64,000 nt of DNA from Lichenostomus cassidix (lineage: Eukaryota; Chordata; Aves; Passeriformes; Meliphagidae). The stretch lies in NCBI GenBank assembly GCA_008360975.2, contig CM039196.1, positions 3,968,001 through 4,032,000 of the forward strand, given 5' to 3'. Position numbers and translations under genes: made by a program. Each line of letters opens with the position of its first letter. Positions within the stretch are counted from its first letter, which is position 1. Positions 1-12,184 of the stretch are shown piece by piece. The notes under the pieces are model-generated. The model was not told the origin of the DNA. It saw only the letters and a list, made by a program, of their open reading frames with translations, and ran no database searches.

Positions 1-465
1 CTGTTCTCCCCTCACATGAACACAGTGGCTCTGAACAACCCCAAGGGGGCAAATTCCTGGCAGTTAATACCCAGGAATGAGCAGAGCTCTCCTCTCCCCA
101 CCCTGGCAGCAGAGCCCCCTTCCCCAGTGGAGCCCCAGCCTCAGGGAGCAGCAGCAGCAGAGCCAGAGATGCTGTGATAACATTAAAGTGCTGTGGCCAG
201 AGCTGACCAGCAATTTTCCACTGCCTTCCCACCAGGGGAAAAAGGATCACAAACTCTCTTCTGTGCTTTCAGCTCGTTAAATGTTCATCTCAAAACTCAT
301 AAGGGAGAGATCATCCCCAGGTTCAGCTCTCTGCAGACCATGCCATCCCCTCCAGGCAAAGCACAGGCTCAAGGTCGGGGATCTCTGCGGGATCAGGACT
401 GGGATGCTTGGCAGACAGTTAACAACAGTGGAAAAGATGTTTGGAGCCCAAAAAGCTCTGCTTAC

Positions 466-3400
466 CTCACATTTAATCTACGCTCTTCATCACTACCGAC
501 CTCCGCCTGAGGGGAGAAAAGGATACAAGAGAAAGTTACATGTTGGTTGTTTCCACGTAACACCTTTAAATAAAATCCCTGCACCAACAGGATGTGGGGG
601 GCTGTTTGCCGCGGGGCTTTTCTCCCCGGTGCCAGGGATAAGTGACACTCCCTAGTCCTGTATGCCACCAGCACCCGGCGCCGGGTGACAAAGGGGCTCA
701 CGGGGATTTTAAAGCTATTAGGTCCTAATCCTGGCAAGCTGGTCCTGGAGCGCAGAGCGCTTTGAAGAGCGCCAACCCCGACGTCACCGCAGCGCACACC
801 TCGCTCCCACTGCGCACACACGTGAGGGCAGCGGGCTGGCAGCCACGGCTGGGCACGAATAATTGGGATTCGGGGTGTCCCAGGCACAAGGACACAGCCA
901 GAAGTGTTCCCTGGGATTGTCCCAGCTCCAGCGCCTGATGTGCAGCTCCAGGGCTCACACCGGCAGGCCAAGGAGGTCACCTCCACCTGGATGATGGCAC
1001 ACGTGTCCCCAGGCCAGCACAATGCCCACCTCCTTGCACGTCCTCTGTCTGCTGCCTTCCTGAGGAACACGCTGCTTTGGAGGCAGGCATGGATTAAAAC
1101 AGGCTATTTTGCACCAGGCACTGCTGGAAAGTCCCTCTGGAAGCAAATTTGGCTGCTCAGGTGAAATTACATTTTATTTACTCTCCTCAAAAGAGGAGTG
1201 TGGCCTCAGCCTGCTTCCAAACCCAAGCATTTCCACAGTTATGCTTTCTAGCCATCTCCTTCAACTTTCCTATTAGCTGCTAGACAAAATTCCTCAGTAA
1301 AGAAAAGCAGAGTTGGGGCTAATTGCATCCAGAGCTGACCAAAAAAAACAAAAAACAAAAAACCCAACAGGCTTTAAGATAGCTCTCCTTTGGTCCTGCG
1401 TGAGTAAACAGAGGAGAAAGAGCTGGGAGCATCCCCTTTGGAGGGCAGGGCTGTGCTGGGGAGAAGGTTTGGGCCCAAGAAGCAAAGCAGGGACCTTACA
1501 GGAAATCCTTCACACCCACAACACACCAGATCCTGACACAGCTGATGGACACAAGCCTTGAAGGAATCAGGCTCCATCAGGGCTGACACTTGGGGGATAT
1601 CCTGGTATTTCCTACAGCATTGCTCAGAACCCACATCAAATAAGGATCCCCATAAGAGTTACTTGTTTCTGGGTGGTTTTGTACAAGTTAAAAATATGCA
1701 AATAGTGTAATTTCAAATGCTCAAGACTGGAGCTTTGGGGAGGGGGGTGGATTGCTCCCCACCCTCTCAAGTTAGGACTCGAGAGGTTTCAGCACACAGG
1801 AGCCACTCTGCTGACAATCTGTGAGAACCAAGTAAAGCCAGGGGAAAAAAAAAATCCTGCAAATGCAACAGCAGAGGCCGGATATTGGAACTGTGGCTAT
1901 TTGGAGGAAGGGAGATGCACAAGGCTGTCCTGACTGACCCAGCTGAGGGTGAGGAGCATACCATGGCTATTTTTAGTCTGTTTACAGTGCAGAGCTGGGC
2001 TGCAGGCAGGGCCCCAGAGCACCCCGAGTCCCAGTGCCCCCACTGGCAGATCCCCCAGCCCTGGGAAGGTCTGGCAGGTTTGGGACCTTTGCAGGGTCAC
2101 CCTCCTGTTTGTTTGGGGCTGTCACGTAGCAACAAGGGGAAGAAAAACTTTTTTCCTTTTTAAACAAATGTGACTCTGAGGATGACGACTGTTGCATGTC
2201 GTCAGCTGGGGCTCAGCAGCAGGGCTGAGCCTGGAGCTGCTGTGGGCTCCTCTCCTGCAGGAGCTGAGCTATTCCGAAAGCCAACTTTCCCTGTATTTTC
2301 TACTAAAAACTGCAGGAAAACCAAAGCAAGGCAGCAGCAAAGCTGCCAAGCTGAGCCCTCCTGCCTTGTCCTGCCCAGAGCACCCCTTGGAGCTGGCAGG
2401 GTTTGGGGTGCACCACACGGTGCTGTGGATCCCACCGTGGTCAGACCCCACAGCCACTGTCACCTCCCTTCCTAGGGACAGTGCTGAGTGTGGCCACGCT
2501 GAAGGACCACAGGGAGCAGGAGGGGTGTGTGTGGAAGGGAGATGCACAAGCAGTGCAAGTTTGCAAGTGTGAGAACCACTCTCTCCCTAAGAATTTATAG
2601 CACACTATGTCAAGGCAGCAGCATCCATTTTATAAATTCCTTTGGGTTCATGAGTTAGGAGAGGCCACAGCAGCACAGTCACAATTAGCAAGGATGTGTG
2701 GTCATCATTTTCCATTAAAATATCTTCTAATAATTATTCACATTGACTAAAAGCCCCAACGAGCCCTGACTTTCCTTGCAAGAAAGATCCTAAAAGAACA
2801 GGAGCAGGCTGGCACTTTTTGACGGGATTTTTCTTTGAAATTAACTTTGCAAAAACAACATGCTGAATCTGGAAATCATAATTTTATGGTATTTCACGCC
2901 AGAAAAGACCATTCCAACAGGAGTCAATGTCTTCCTCTGGGAGCCACCATGACACACCTGAGCTGTGGGTGCTGGTGGCAGAAGGGCCCTGCCACGGACA
3001 ACACCAAAATTTGGGGCAGCATTTTTGGGAGGAAAAAGGAGAATTGTATGGTCACCTCACAGAATCTACAATCACCAGCAGCAGCTCTGACACAAAGCAA
3101 TGCCTAACACAGATGTACATGGCAAGGCCTGCTGTGACTCCTCTCCCACCTGCACCAGTTAAATCCAGTCTAATTCCACTGCCTGCACCGAGGTTACAGC
3201 TCATTTTCATCTCCATAGACTGGGTGGCTGCTAGGTTTTGTTTAAGACTTTGTCCAAACCAGATCCTACAGAATTAATTCCGAAAATTCCTTAGAAAAGT
3301 GCAGGTTCTGTCTCCAAGTTCCTCAATGAGCACAGCGTGGCCCAAACTGGGTCCCTGCAGCCAGGGACCCCCAGCAGCCCCTGGGGAGAGGGAGAACCTG

Positions 3401-5032
3401 GGAGCTTTGTGGCTCCCCCCTCCTGCTCCCCCCTCAGACCAGCTAATCGGGGGAGTCACAGGGACCTGACAGGTGACAAATAGGATTGTTTACCTGGCAG
3501 GAGTGGGAACAGAACGAAGCCAAGGACAGCAAGTATCAGAGCAAGAAATTGTGGGGGAGAGGGATGTGTGGGGAGGATGTGCAGAGAAACACCAGGCCTG
3601 TCTTTGAGGGTCACAAAGCAGAGGGGTTAGCAGGGAAAAAGGCAAGAAGAAATTGGAGGTGCAGTTGTGTCTGGATGGCATGTGGGAGCTGAGGTGGGGA
3701 GAAGCAGAAGGCTGGGCAGAGGCAGGAGAGGGCATTTCTGGGGCACAGCAGTGAAGCAGAGCTGGGACACACGGAGTGCCACACCATGGATGCATGGATG
3801 GCACCATGGGGCAGGTGAAGTGGCAGGTAGAGGTCCCTGGAGCAGCAGAGCTGGGAGAAGGAGAGAGCAACAGCACGGTAGAGGATGTGCCACAGTGAGG
3901 AGAGGCACAGGTATGGGGTGGAGCAGGATGGGAGCTGCTCCTGGAGAACTGAAAATGGTCACCTTGGGGAAGGGCTGGCATGAGCTCCCTGAGGGGCAGG
4001 AGCTGCAGCAGATGTGGGGAGAAGTGGTGTCACAGCAGCACAAGGACAATGGGGTAACTCAGGGCAAAGCAGAGCATCCTTGGGGCAGGAGGTGGTGGCA
4101 GCTCTGGGATGCCAAGAAGGGAGAAGGTCTAGGACCACAGCTGCTCCATGCAGGCAGGCCCAGCACTCTGCCCAGGGGTTTACCTGGCAAAAGAGGGGTG
4201 AAGCAGGCTGCCCCAGGGTTTAGGGAGCTCAGGCTAATGCCAGCTGAGGGTTGGAATGGGGGACAGCCGTGGGGGAATGGGGTGTGTGGGGGACAGCAGG
4301 ACAGAGGCAGGCCTGGCTCAGCCTGGCAGCACCAAAGGGCTGGGCTGGGCAGCATCAGGGGCTGTGAGGGGAAGGAGCTGGGATGGGTGGGGGCTGTGAA
4401 GGGCTGAGCTGGGCCAGGGAGGGGTGGGTTGTAAGGGGCAGGGGGCTCAGGGCCATGGGGGCTGTAATGGGATGAGGACTGGGTAAGTGGTTATGGGAAC
4501 CAGGGGGCTGTAGGGCTGGGGGCCATGAGGGAGCAGGGCCTGTGAAGGGGATGAAACCAGGGGCTGGGGGGACTGTGAGGGGCTGAGCGGGGACAGGGGC
4601 TGTCGGAAGCTAGGCCATGGGGATGAAGATAGAGGGCAAGTGGCTATGGAGGGCCAGGGGGCCGCGACGGGGTGGAACCAGAGACTGGAGGGGGAAAGCT
4701 GTGAAGGGCCAGAGCCGTGAGGCCGGAACCATGAGGGTCCTGGGTCTGCGATGGTGATGGAGCCAAGGCCTGGGGGATATCGGGGGGACCACGAGGGACC
4801 CGGGCCTGTGGAGGTGATGAAACCAGAAGCTTCGAGACACGGGGTGCCGGGGGGGCTGTGAGGGGCCTGTCCCCGAGCGGGGCCTCACCCGCCCCTCCCC
4901 GCTCCCCACCCGCCGCCGCGCCCGGGGCCCACTCTCCCCTTCCCTGCCCATCCCGCCGCAGCTCACCTCGCTCGTGCTGGCCGAGGAGGCGGCGCTGGGG
5001 GTCGGCGAGCGCTGCAGGGTGACCAGCGCCAT
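466..5032 (-). CDS. SSH1: SSH1, slingshot protein phosphatase 1, 5' part (coding exons 1 and 2 only)
   Basis: Coding exons on the minus strand are 5032-4967 and 506-466; the remainder of the gene lies beyond position 1. Exon 1 encodes MALVTLQRSPTPSAASSAST followed by S-E, nearly identical to the start of vertebrate SSH1, and ends at a GAG|GTGAGC donor in phase 0. Exon 2 begins after a pyrimidine-rich CCCCTCAG acceptor, encodes AEVGSDEERRLNV plus two bases, and ends at AG|GTAAGC; it matches the second segment of SSH1 (AGSEEDRKLNL in human). SSH1 is a cytoplasmic phosphatase that activates cofilin by removing the inhibitory N-terminal phosphate, promoting actin turnover. The SSH N-terminal and catalytic domains are not in the window. 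Intron 1 (507-4966) and the start of intron 2 (1-465) hold no other exon that I can recognise. The gene is divergent from DAO. Identity is secure; only about 35 residues are present. Confidence 0.93.
507..4966 (-). other. SSH1: SSH1 intron 1
   Basis: This 4.5 kb intron carries no coding exon that I recognise. Its left part is unique sequence. From about 3650 it becomes strongly G-rich on the plus strand, and about 4340-4610 is a degenerate array of GGGGCTGTGAGGGG-like units. The long open frames here, such as the one at 3667-4407 on the plus strand, follow from this composition and resemble no protein known to me. Confidence 0.75.
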
Positions 5033-5200
5033 GGCTGCGGCTGCGGGGCCGCGGCCGCCTCCCCTTCACGCCGGGAAGGGGCGGGGCCAGGGCGGGCCGG
5101 GGCGGGGCCAGAGGGGGAAAGGGCGGGGCTTGAGGGAGGCGTGGCTCCGGCGTGGGGGCGTGGTTTGGTCCAGTGGGCGTGGCTTCCCAGCCCATCCCAT
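4850..5200. promoter_or_regulatory. SSH1 CpG-rich promoter with GC-box array
   Basis: Sequence around the SSH1 start codon is dense in CpG. Immediately upstream of the gene (5065-5185) the plus strand carries at least four GGGCGG boxes plus GGCGTGG/GTGGGCG elements, typical Sp1/KLF sites. No TATA box is evident. This is the expected form of a broad housekeeping promoter for SSH1. Whether it also drives DAO, which starts 1.8 kb away on the other strand, cannot be told from sequence. Confidence 0.7.
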
Positions 5201-5211
5201 TCCCAAATCCC

Positions 5212-5563
5212 ATTCCACGGGCAGGGCCACCTTCCGCTATCCCAGGTTGCTCCAAACCCTGTCCGATCTCTCCTTGAATGCTTCTAGGGATCCAGGGGCA
5301 GCCACAGCTTCTCTGGGCAACCTGTGCCAGGGCCTGACCACCCTCACGGGGAGGATTTTCTGCCCAATATCCCATCTAACCCTGTTCTTTGGCAGTGTGA
5401 AGCCATTCCCCCTTGTCCTGTCACTCCAGGCCCTTGTAAGTAGTCACTCTCAATTTTTCCATCGGGCTGCCTTCAGGTACTGGAAAGTCACAATTAGGTC
5501 CCTCTGTAGTCTTTGCTCTTCCAGGCTGAACAATCCCAATTCCCTCAGCCTCTCCTCCCACCC
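5212..5563 (-). repeat. CR1 LINE 3' fragment
   Basis: The plus strand reads as the complement of an avian CR1 3' region, with the hallmarks CTATCCCAGGTTGCTCC, GCCACAGCTTCTCTGGGCAA, CCCCTTGTCCTGTCACT and CAGGCTGAACAATCCCAA in order. It is truncated and has no open reverse-transcriptase frame. It lies in the SSH1-DAO interval. Confidence 0.85.
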
Positions 5564-5589
5564 AAAAACTAAGCCAGAAGCACCCGATT

Positions 5590-5830
5590 TTTCCAGGTCC
5601 CACAGGGATCCTGCATTCAAGAAGCAACTGGATGTGGCATTAGCGCTCTGCTCTAGTTGACAGGATGGTGATCAGTCAAAGGTTGATCTCAGTGGTCTTT
5701 TCCAACCTAAATTATTCTGGAAATCCAGACGCTGGGAGGTCACAGAGTCGTTGCTGTTGGAAAAGACCTCCAATGCCATCCTCAGTGAACACATCCCTGT
5801 GTCCCGATCCGCCAGCGGTCACCATGGAGA
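5590..5830. repeat. Two abutting avian interspersed-repeat ends
   Basis: At 5590-5722 the plus strand ends with AGTGGTCTTTTCCAACC followed by AAATTATTCTGG. At 5736-5830 a piece of the same kind lies in the opposite orientation (GTTGGAAAAGACCTCC). Together they form a small inverted arrangement of degraded retroelement 3' ends. I cannot assign the exact family. Confidence 0.6.
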
Positions 5831-6181
5831 CAAGTGTCAGGGATGGCGTTTTGCCACCAATGGTGGTGACCCCGTTTTCCATGACTTTGGGGCCTCCTGC
5901 CAGCGGCACGTGGGAACTCCACCTCCCTGGGGCCGCAGCAGACTTTGGCTCTGTTGCCCTGGACAGTCAGACTTTGCCCTGCTGGGCTGCAATGACAACT
6001 CGGACTCTGTGAAGCCTCTGCACACAGCAGTGACTGCTCTGGGGACCCTACACTCTGCAGGTAAACTGATGGAAAATGTATATTCCCATTATTTTTTGGT
6101 GGATCCTCCTTGGCTGGAGCTGTAGGGGCAGCTGGGGTGAGTCCCTTCCCAGGTGGAGGAATGACCCCAGTTCCCATGGGT

Positions 6182-6188
6182 TATAAAA
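6182..6188 (+). promoter_or_regulatory. Candidate TATA box for DAO
   Basis: TATAAAA lies on the plus strand about 670 bp before the DAO start codon. The coding start sits in an exon with its own acceptor (AG at 6841-6842 after a pyrimidine tract), so a non-coding first exon is expected upstream, as in mammalian DAO. A first exon beginning near 6210 would fit, but I cannot identify its donor with confidence. Confidence 0.3.
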
Positions 6189-6854
6189 CCACAGCAGATG
6201 GGAATCAGCTCCCACTGTGCTGTTCCAATGACTCATCCCTCCATCCTGGCAAATGTCAGTCCTGCTGTTATCACAGGATAACAGAGATGCTGTACTTCAC
6301 CTTGTCCAAAAAAATTTGTGGGCTGGAATTTATTCCTGATCCCAGAACCAGCCAAGGATCTGCACTCCTAGCCCTTCCCCAAACTGGTCCTTGTCTGCTC
6401 CCTGTCCAGGCAGTGACCCCAGGGCTTTTCCAAGGCAGGAAAGTGCTGTCAACAGGGAATTAGGGAATGGAGAGGGGCTGCAGCCCCTCTTTGCAGCCAA
6501 AATCTACCCACAGTCATTCTCCCAGCTGTGGCCAGAAGGATTTGGGGTGGTGGCACAGCCACCCTCATGTGCAGCCCCAAGGGTGACAATGGTGTGAGGA
6601 TCCAACCCCAGCCCCTGTGAGAGCCACAACCCCTCATCCATGATTCCAGTGCCTGGTCAGAGCTTGAGGAGGACCTGGGAAGCTTTACAAGGAATGCACA
6701 CTGATGCACCATGAGGATCTCAGCCCTTCCCTGCTGCTCTGGCAGCAGAGCTGAGGCTCCTGCAGGAGCTGCTGTTCCCCCATGATGTCCCCAGCTTGTC
6801 CAGCAGCCCCAGCACCACCCTCTGAGCCTTCATCCCTTGCAGGGATCCAGAGCC

Positions 6855-9800
6855 ATGCGTGTGGCCATCATCGGGGCCGGGGTGATCGGGCTCTCCAGCG
6901 CCCTGTGCATCCATGAGCAGTTCCACAGCCTGCTGCCTTCCCTGGAGCTGGAGGTCTATGCTGACCACTTCACCCCCCACACCACCAGCGATGGGGCAGC
7001 AGGGCTGTGGCAGCCCTACCTGAGTGACCATGGCAACCTGCAGGAGACGTAAGGCAGGAGGAGGAGGAGGAAGAGGATGGTGCTGTGTCCCTCTCCCTGT
7101 TCCCATGAGCTGCACAGCTCCATGGGGCTGGCAGAGCCACCACTCTCCCATTCTCCTCACAGGCTCTGGAATAAAGAGACATTCGATTACCTCCTCAGCC
7201 ACCTGCACTCCCCAGCAGCCAAGGAAATGGGACTTTTCCTCATTTCTGGCTACAACCTGTTCACAGAGCCTGTGCCGGTAAGGAGCAAGTCACAGCCAGG
7301 CCTGGGAAGGACTCCAGCTCAGTGGGGATGGGCAGGGCTGTGCTTCTTCCCAGCCAATGCTTCCTAATATTTCCAAGTTTGCCTTGTGACAGTGCCTGGG
7401 ACATGGTGTTTTCATTGCTCCTGAGGCAATATTGGTGGGAGGAAGGGCTGAGCCCTCTGAGGGTGGGAGAGACAGAGCCTTTCCAGCTGTGGTGGCAGCT
7501 GCACATCCACCTGTGTCCCTCTGGGATGGGCTGTGTCCCTTGATCTCCCCACAGCTCCTGTCCCATGGTGATCCTGGGAATTAATCCATTAATCATCTCA
7601 GAACTCTCCCTGCTGTAGGACCCATCCTGGAAGAACATTGTGCTGGGATTCAGGAACTTGACACCAAAAGAACTCGAAATCTTTCCTGGTTACAGGTATT
7701 TTTCAGTCTGTTTTCTGGAGATTCAGGTAGAAGAAGGTGTTTTATACTGTAAATAGGAGGAAAAATCATGCACTTATTGTGTGAGGGGGTCCCAGGGGAA
7801 TTGGGGTCCCAGATCCACAATGGCTGTCAGGAATGTTGGGTCAAGAGGCTCCTGTAGGTCCTCACAATCTCCTCTCCTCCCGTTTCAGCTACGGCTGGTT
7901 CAACACGGCGCTGATGCTGGAGGGCAGGAGTTACCTGCCCTGGCTCACCAGCAGGTGAGTGCAGCTGCTCCTGGTTCCTCTGGCTGCAGGTTTGGATTTT
8001 CATCCTGCACATCAGGATAGGGGAGGCAGGGATGCATCCCTGGGAAGCAGGGAAAGGGTCTGGAATTCCTGCTCGTTGCCCTGGTGGGGTAACAGTTTCC
8101 CCACTTTAATAGTGAACTCAGGAGTGTATTTTTGCATGACAAAAATGAAAGTATTGGGATACTTGGAGCTGTATCTAAGTGCTTTTGGCTTTGGAAGGAT
8201 TTGGGGCTTGATTTTATTCCTGTAATTTCTAATGCTGAGTGGGTGTCCTGGTGCTGAACAACATATTTGCTTTTAATTTGCCAGTAACAAATGAACTTGT
8301 CCCTCCCAGGCTGACACAGAGAGGAGTGAAGTTTTTCCATAAGAAGGTTGAGTCTTTCCAGGAGGTGAGTGGGGATGTGGAGCCAGGGCAGAGGGCACAG
8401 CCCCATCCCAGAGGGGAGAAGCAGCATCCAGCAGGAACATGCTGCTCCAGGGTATCCCTTGGCATGAGTTATGGGCCAGGGGACAGTGGCAAGACTGTGC
8501 CAAGATCCAGGAAGTAAATTCTGCCAGGGAAGACAAAGGGTGTTGGGCACTGAGGGATGGTTAACAGAGGATGGGGTGGAGCATTTATCCAACATGGACT
8601 GGGAGCTTTCCCTGGAATGGCTTGGTGGCACACATGGGGTGTCAGCAGGAGCTGGCTGGGGAAGCTGTGGCATGGATCTGCCCTTATGCTTTATCCATTT
8701 CCTGGCTGTTGCAAAGAGCACTTGGCTGATTTGGCAGCAGGAATGTTGTGCCCCTGTGGCAGCATCCTCGTGTGCTGCTCCCAGCCATGCCCCTCTCTCC
8801 TCAGCTGTTTTCCCAGGGTGTGGATGTGGTGCTGAACTGCAGTGGGATGCGTGCAGGGGACCTGCAGCCTGACCCAGAGCTCCAGCCTGGCCGGGGCCAA
8901 ATCATCAAGGTGAGGTGGGGCAGGCCTGGGGGCTTCCCAAAATCCCATCTGTTACCACGAGGAGTGTCTGTGCCCTCTGGGGAAAACCATGGGCTTGTGG
9001 ATCACACTGGGATCAGGTCCTGATTCCCAGCAAACTCTGGTCATGTGAAACCAACCAGGATCCCATTCCTGGTTCAGCTGTGGGAATGCCCTCAGCCTCC
9101 AGCCTGTTTCTCCATAGGGTGAGGGCTGGGGGAGGTCAGAGGCATAATGCAGATAATAAAAAGATATAAAGATTCTGGGAGAAGAGGATGATTATTTGGG
9201 GAAACACAGACTCAGACAAGTAGGAAGCTCCTCCCTACCTGCATTCCCATCTTCCCAGGGAAGCCAGTAAAGGGAACACAGAGCTAAGGGAGGGTCCCAC
9301 ATCTGGACCCCTGTGTCCCTCCTGCTGTCCCCTAAGCCTGGCACCCACTCTCCAGCTCTCCCTGACTTCCTCCCTTCATCTCCCAGGTCCTTGCCCCGTG
9401 GGTGAAGCATTTCATCATCACTCACGACTTGAAATCCGGGATCTACAACTCGCCCTACATCATCCCAGGGTAGGTGACAGTGGCTGAGGCAGGGCTGGCT
9501 GGCACTGGTGTCATTCCTCTGTCTGTGATCCCGAAGTCCCAGCTGGGACACAGCTCCTGCTGGTGTCTGCCAGGCCTGGCTTCATCCCTGCTGCTTCTCT
9601 TGGCTGTGTGGGAGGAGAGCAGAAGGACGTGGGCAGCAAAGTGAGGGAGCTCCCAGTCAGCACCCTGTACCACAGTGCTTCCATGTCCTGTTCTTTTCCA
9701 AGGACCAAATCCCACCAAAGCAAACTCAATCCTGGCCAAGTCCCCAAAACAGCCAAACACTGACAGTGGAGCAGATATTTTGGGGATATCTTTTGTTTTC

Positions 9801-12184
9801 ACATTTGTAGCCATATTTTTTACCAGCAGTGTGGATCAAACTGTGGTGCAGCAGCTCAGAGTGGGAAAAGGCACTGCTGATCCATCCTCCAATAAAAACA
9901 GGGCAGGAATTTTTTTTATTTCAACAAAACTTGCCCAGGAAAGCTCAGCCTTCCCTTCCCTTCCCTGTCCCCTGAGCTGCTGGTGAGCCTGGGGTCATCC
10001 CATTTGGTTTATCATAGAATCATGGAATATCCTGAGCTGGAAGGGACCACAAAGATAGAGTCCAATTCCTGTCTCTGCCCAGGGAACTACACCATGGGAT
10101 AAATAAATCCATCTGCTGTTCATCCCAGCTCTGCTTCCTCCCAAGGGCCCACAGTGACCCTGCTCTGGCAGTAGAGAAGGGTCTTTAAGCTGGAATTCAA
10201 ATGCTGCATCTCTGGCACTTCCTATTGTCCTAATATTTCAGGATTAGGCAATAAGCCAGGATGTAAACAGGAGCTTTGCAGGCTCACAGCCCCCAGGCAG
10301 CATATTCTCAGTGCTTCCCGGTCACAGTCCCAGCCACAGCTGAATTCCTCTGCCTGTGCTTGTTTTAGCTCAAGCTGTCAGAGCTGGGCACCAGGCTGAT
10401 CCCAAAGGAAGAGCTGGATGCAGTGCTCACATGGAGGACACCCCTTCCCTGCTGGAGAGCTCAGGAGGGTCCCTCCTTTTGCTTTTGTGCTCCCCAAGGA
10501 TCAAGCAAGGTTTTGGAAGGGTCTAGCTAGTACAGACCTCCCCAGGCCCCACCTCAGCCTTAACCTGTCCTCTGTTCATCCACAGGAGTCTGGGGCAGCA
10601 GCAGCACCAATCTGTTCTCTCAGCTCCCCTCCAGAGGCATCCCATTCCTTCCAGCTCTTCCCGAGGCAGGCAGGAGCAGACCTGTTTGATAAGGATAGAA
10701 TTATCTGTCTGCTTTGCCCAGACGAGGAAGGGCTGACAGGATTTAATGAGTGACTTGCTCACGAGCAGACACTGCTCTCCGCCTGCTCCGTGAGGGAGTT
10801 TCTCCCACAGGAATATTTTGCAGGCTAAGGGTGTAGCTGGATCCAACACCCCACTCACACAGTGTCCCTCCATGTGGTGGCCCCACAGGGGACATCTGGG
10901 GACAAGTCACCACTGTGTGTCTCCTTTGCCTCCCGGTGCAGGAGCGAGTTCACAGTGCTGGGAGGGATTTACCAGCACGGCAACTGGAGTGAGAAGAACA
11001 GTGCCAAGGATCACAAATTCATCTGGGACAGCTGCTGCCGGCTGCTCCCGGCTCTCCAGGTGGGTGAGCTGACTGCCAGCATGGGGCACAGGGAGCTGGG
11101 AGGCTTGGGATTCAGGAATGGGCACTGGGAGAAACCACAGGACCTCAGTGTTTCCATGAGTTGGGGTTTCTGTGTGTCCATCACGGACATCTGGGACTCT
11201 TCCACCTGGCTGAGGGACAGGCAGGGCTGAGGCTGGCACTGAAACAAGGTTTGTGGGGATAATAGTTACTCATATAGCTGGTAAAATACAGAGCCAGAGC
11301 TTTGGGAGGTTCCAGGCCTTTGGTTGTGGTGTCTCCACACCTTTAGAGAAGGGCTGTGTGGGGTGAGGCTGGGTTGTGTCCACTCCCAGTGCTGCTGTTA
11401 TTCCCTGGATTAGCAGGAAAGGTGGCTTGGGGCTTTGGCACAGGGATTTGCCTCAGCAACATGCTGGTGCTGGGCAGCTGTGATCCCAAATTGTCCTGCC
11501 TGGAGCTGCTGCAGGGTGGGGAACCCCCTGTCCCCACTCATCTCAGGGCTCACCTGGTGCTGGGAGATTTGGCTGGTGTGACTCCAAGGAATGCTGAGCA
11601 GGGCTGTCGTGCTTTTGCTTCCAGAAGGCAAAGATAGTCACGGAGTGGAGTGGCCTGAGACCAGCACGGCCCTCGGTCCGCCTGGAGAGGGAGAGCATCC
11701 GCCTCGGGAATCTCCAGGCAGAGGTACCTGCACAGCCCCGGGGCCTGAGTGTAATTAATGGCTGTGTTAATTGTGATAAACAAGCCCTCACTGTACCGTG
11801 GTGTCCCTTGGTCCATCTCCCCATCAACAGCGAGGGAAACTTTGAGCCTAGGGATAAATGTCAGAGATACTGAAACAAATTATTGTGTGGCTGCCTCATC
11901 CCGGGAAGTGCTCAGGGATCAGTTGGACAGGGCTTGGAGCAACCTGGGCTAGCAGGGACACGGTGGGACATGGCAGGGGGTGGGACAAGATGGGCTTTGA
12001 GGTTTTCCCCCAACCCAACCCATCCTGGGATCCTGTGGCTCTCCCCCAGGTGATTCACAACTACGGCCACGGCGGCTTCGGGATCACCATCCACTGGGGC
12101 TGTGCCATGGCAGCAGCGCGGCTTTTTGGGAACATCCTCCAGGAGAAGAAGCAGCTGGCCAGCCCCGCAGGGCCTCGCCTGTGA
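6855..12184 (+). CDS. DAO: DAO, D-amino-acid oxidase
   Basis: Coding exons: 6855-7048, 7163-7277, 7619-7695, 7889-7954, 8310-8364, 8805-8909, 9387-9469, 10942-11059, 11625-11723, 12050-12184 (1047 nt, 348 aa; human 347). The enzyme is an FAD flavoprotein that oxidises D-amino acids (D-Ser, D-Ala) to 2-oxo acids, ammonia and H2O2 in peroxisomes. Visible signatures are the N-terminal dinucleotide-binding motif G7-A-G9-V-I-G12, the substrate-site tyrosines Y224 and Y228 in IYNSPY, the carboxylate-binding R283 in GLRPARP, and the C-terminal NYGHGGFG flavin loop. Numbering coincides with mammalian DAO at Y224, Y228 and R283, supporting the whole exon set. The first coding exon has an in-frame acceptor at 6841-6842, so a non-coding exon lies upstream. 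The C-terminus is PRL, a divergent peroxisomal PTS1 (human SHL). All introns are GT-AG. The gene is convergent with SVOP. Confidence 0.97.
10014..10112 (-). repeat. CR1-type fragment in DAO intron 7
   Basis: ATAGAATCATGGAATATCC followed by GCTGGAAGGGACCACAAAGA on the plus strand is the complement of the CR1 3' terminus. It is short and diverged. Confidence 0.7.
11890..12037 (+). repeat. CR1 3' end in DAO intron 9
   Basis: CAGTTGGACAGGGCTTGGAG and CAACCTGGGCTAG, followed by a diverged GGTTTTCCCCCAACCCAACC, mark a sense-oriented CR1 3' tail. It ends only about 12 bp before the acceptor of the last DAO exon, so the branch point and polypyrimidine tract of that intron lie in or next to repeat-derived sequence. 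Confidence 0.7.

Noticed and set aside
3667..4407. 246-aa plus-strand open frame
   Set aside because: G-rich repeat in SSH1 intron 1; Gly/Trp/Arg-rich translation with no recognisable domain.
5212..5563. Possible active retrotransposon
   Set aside because: All CR1 pieces in the window are short 3' fragments without reverse transcriptase or endonuclease frames.
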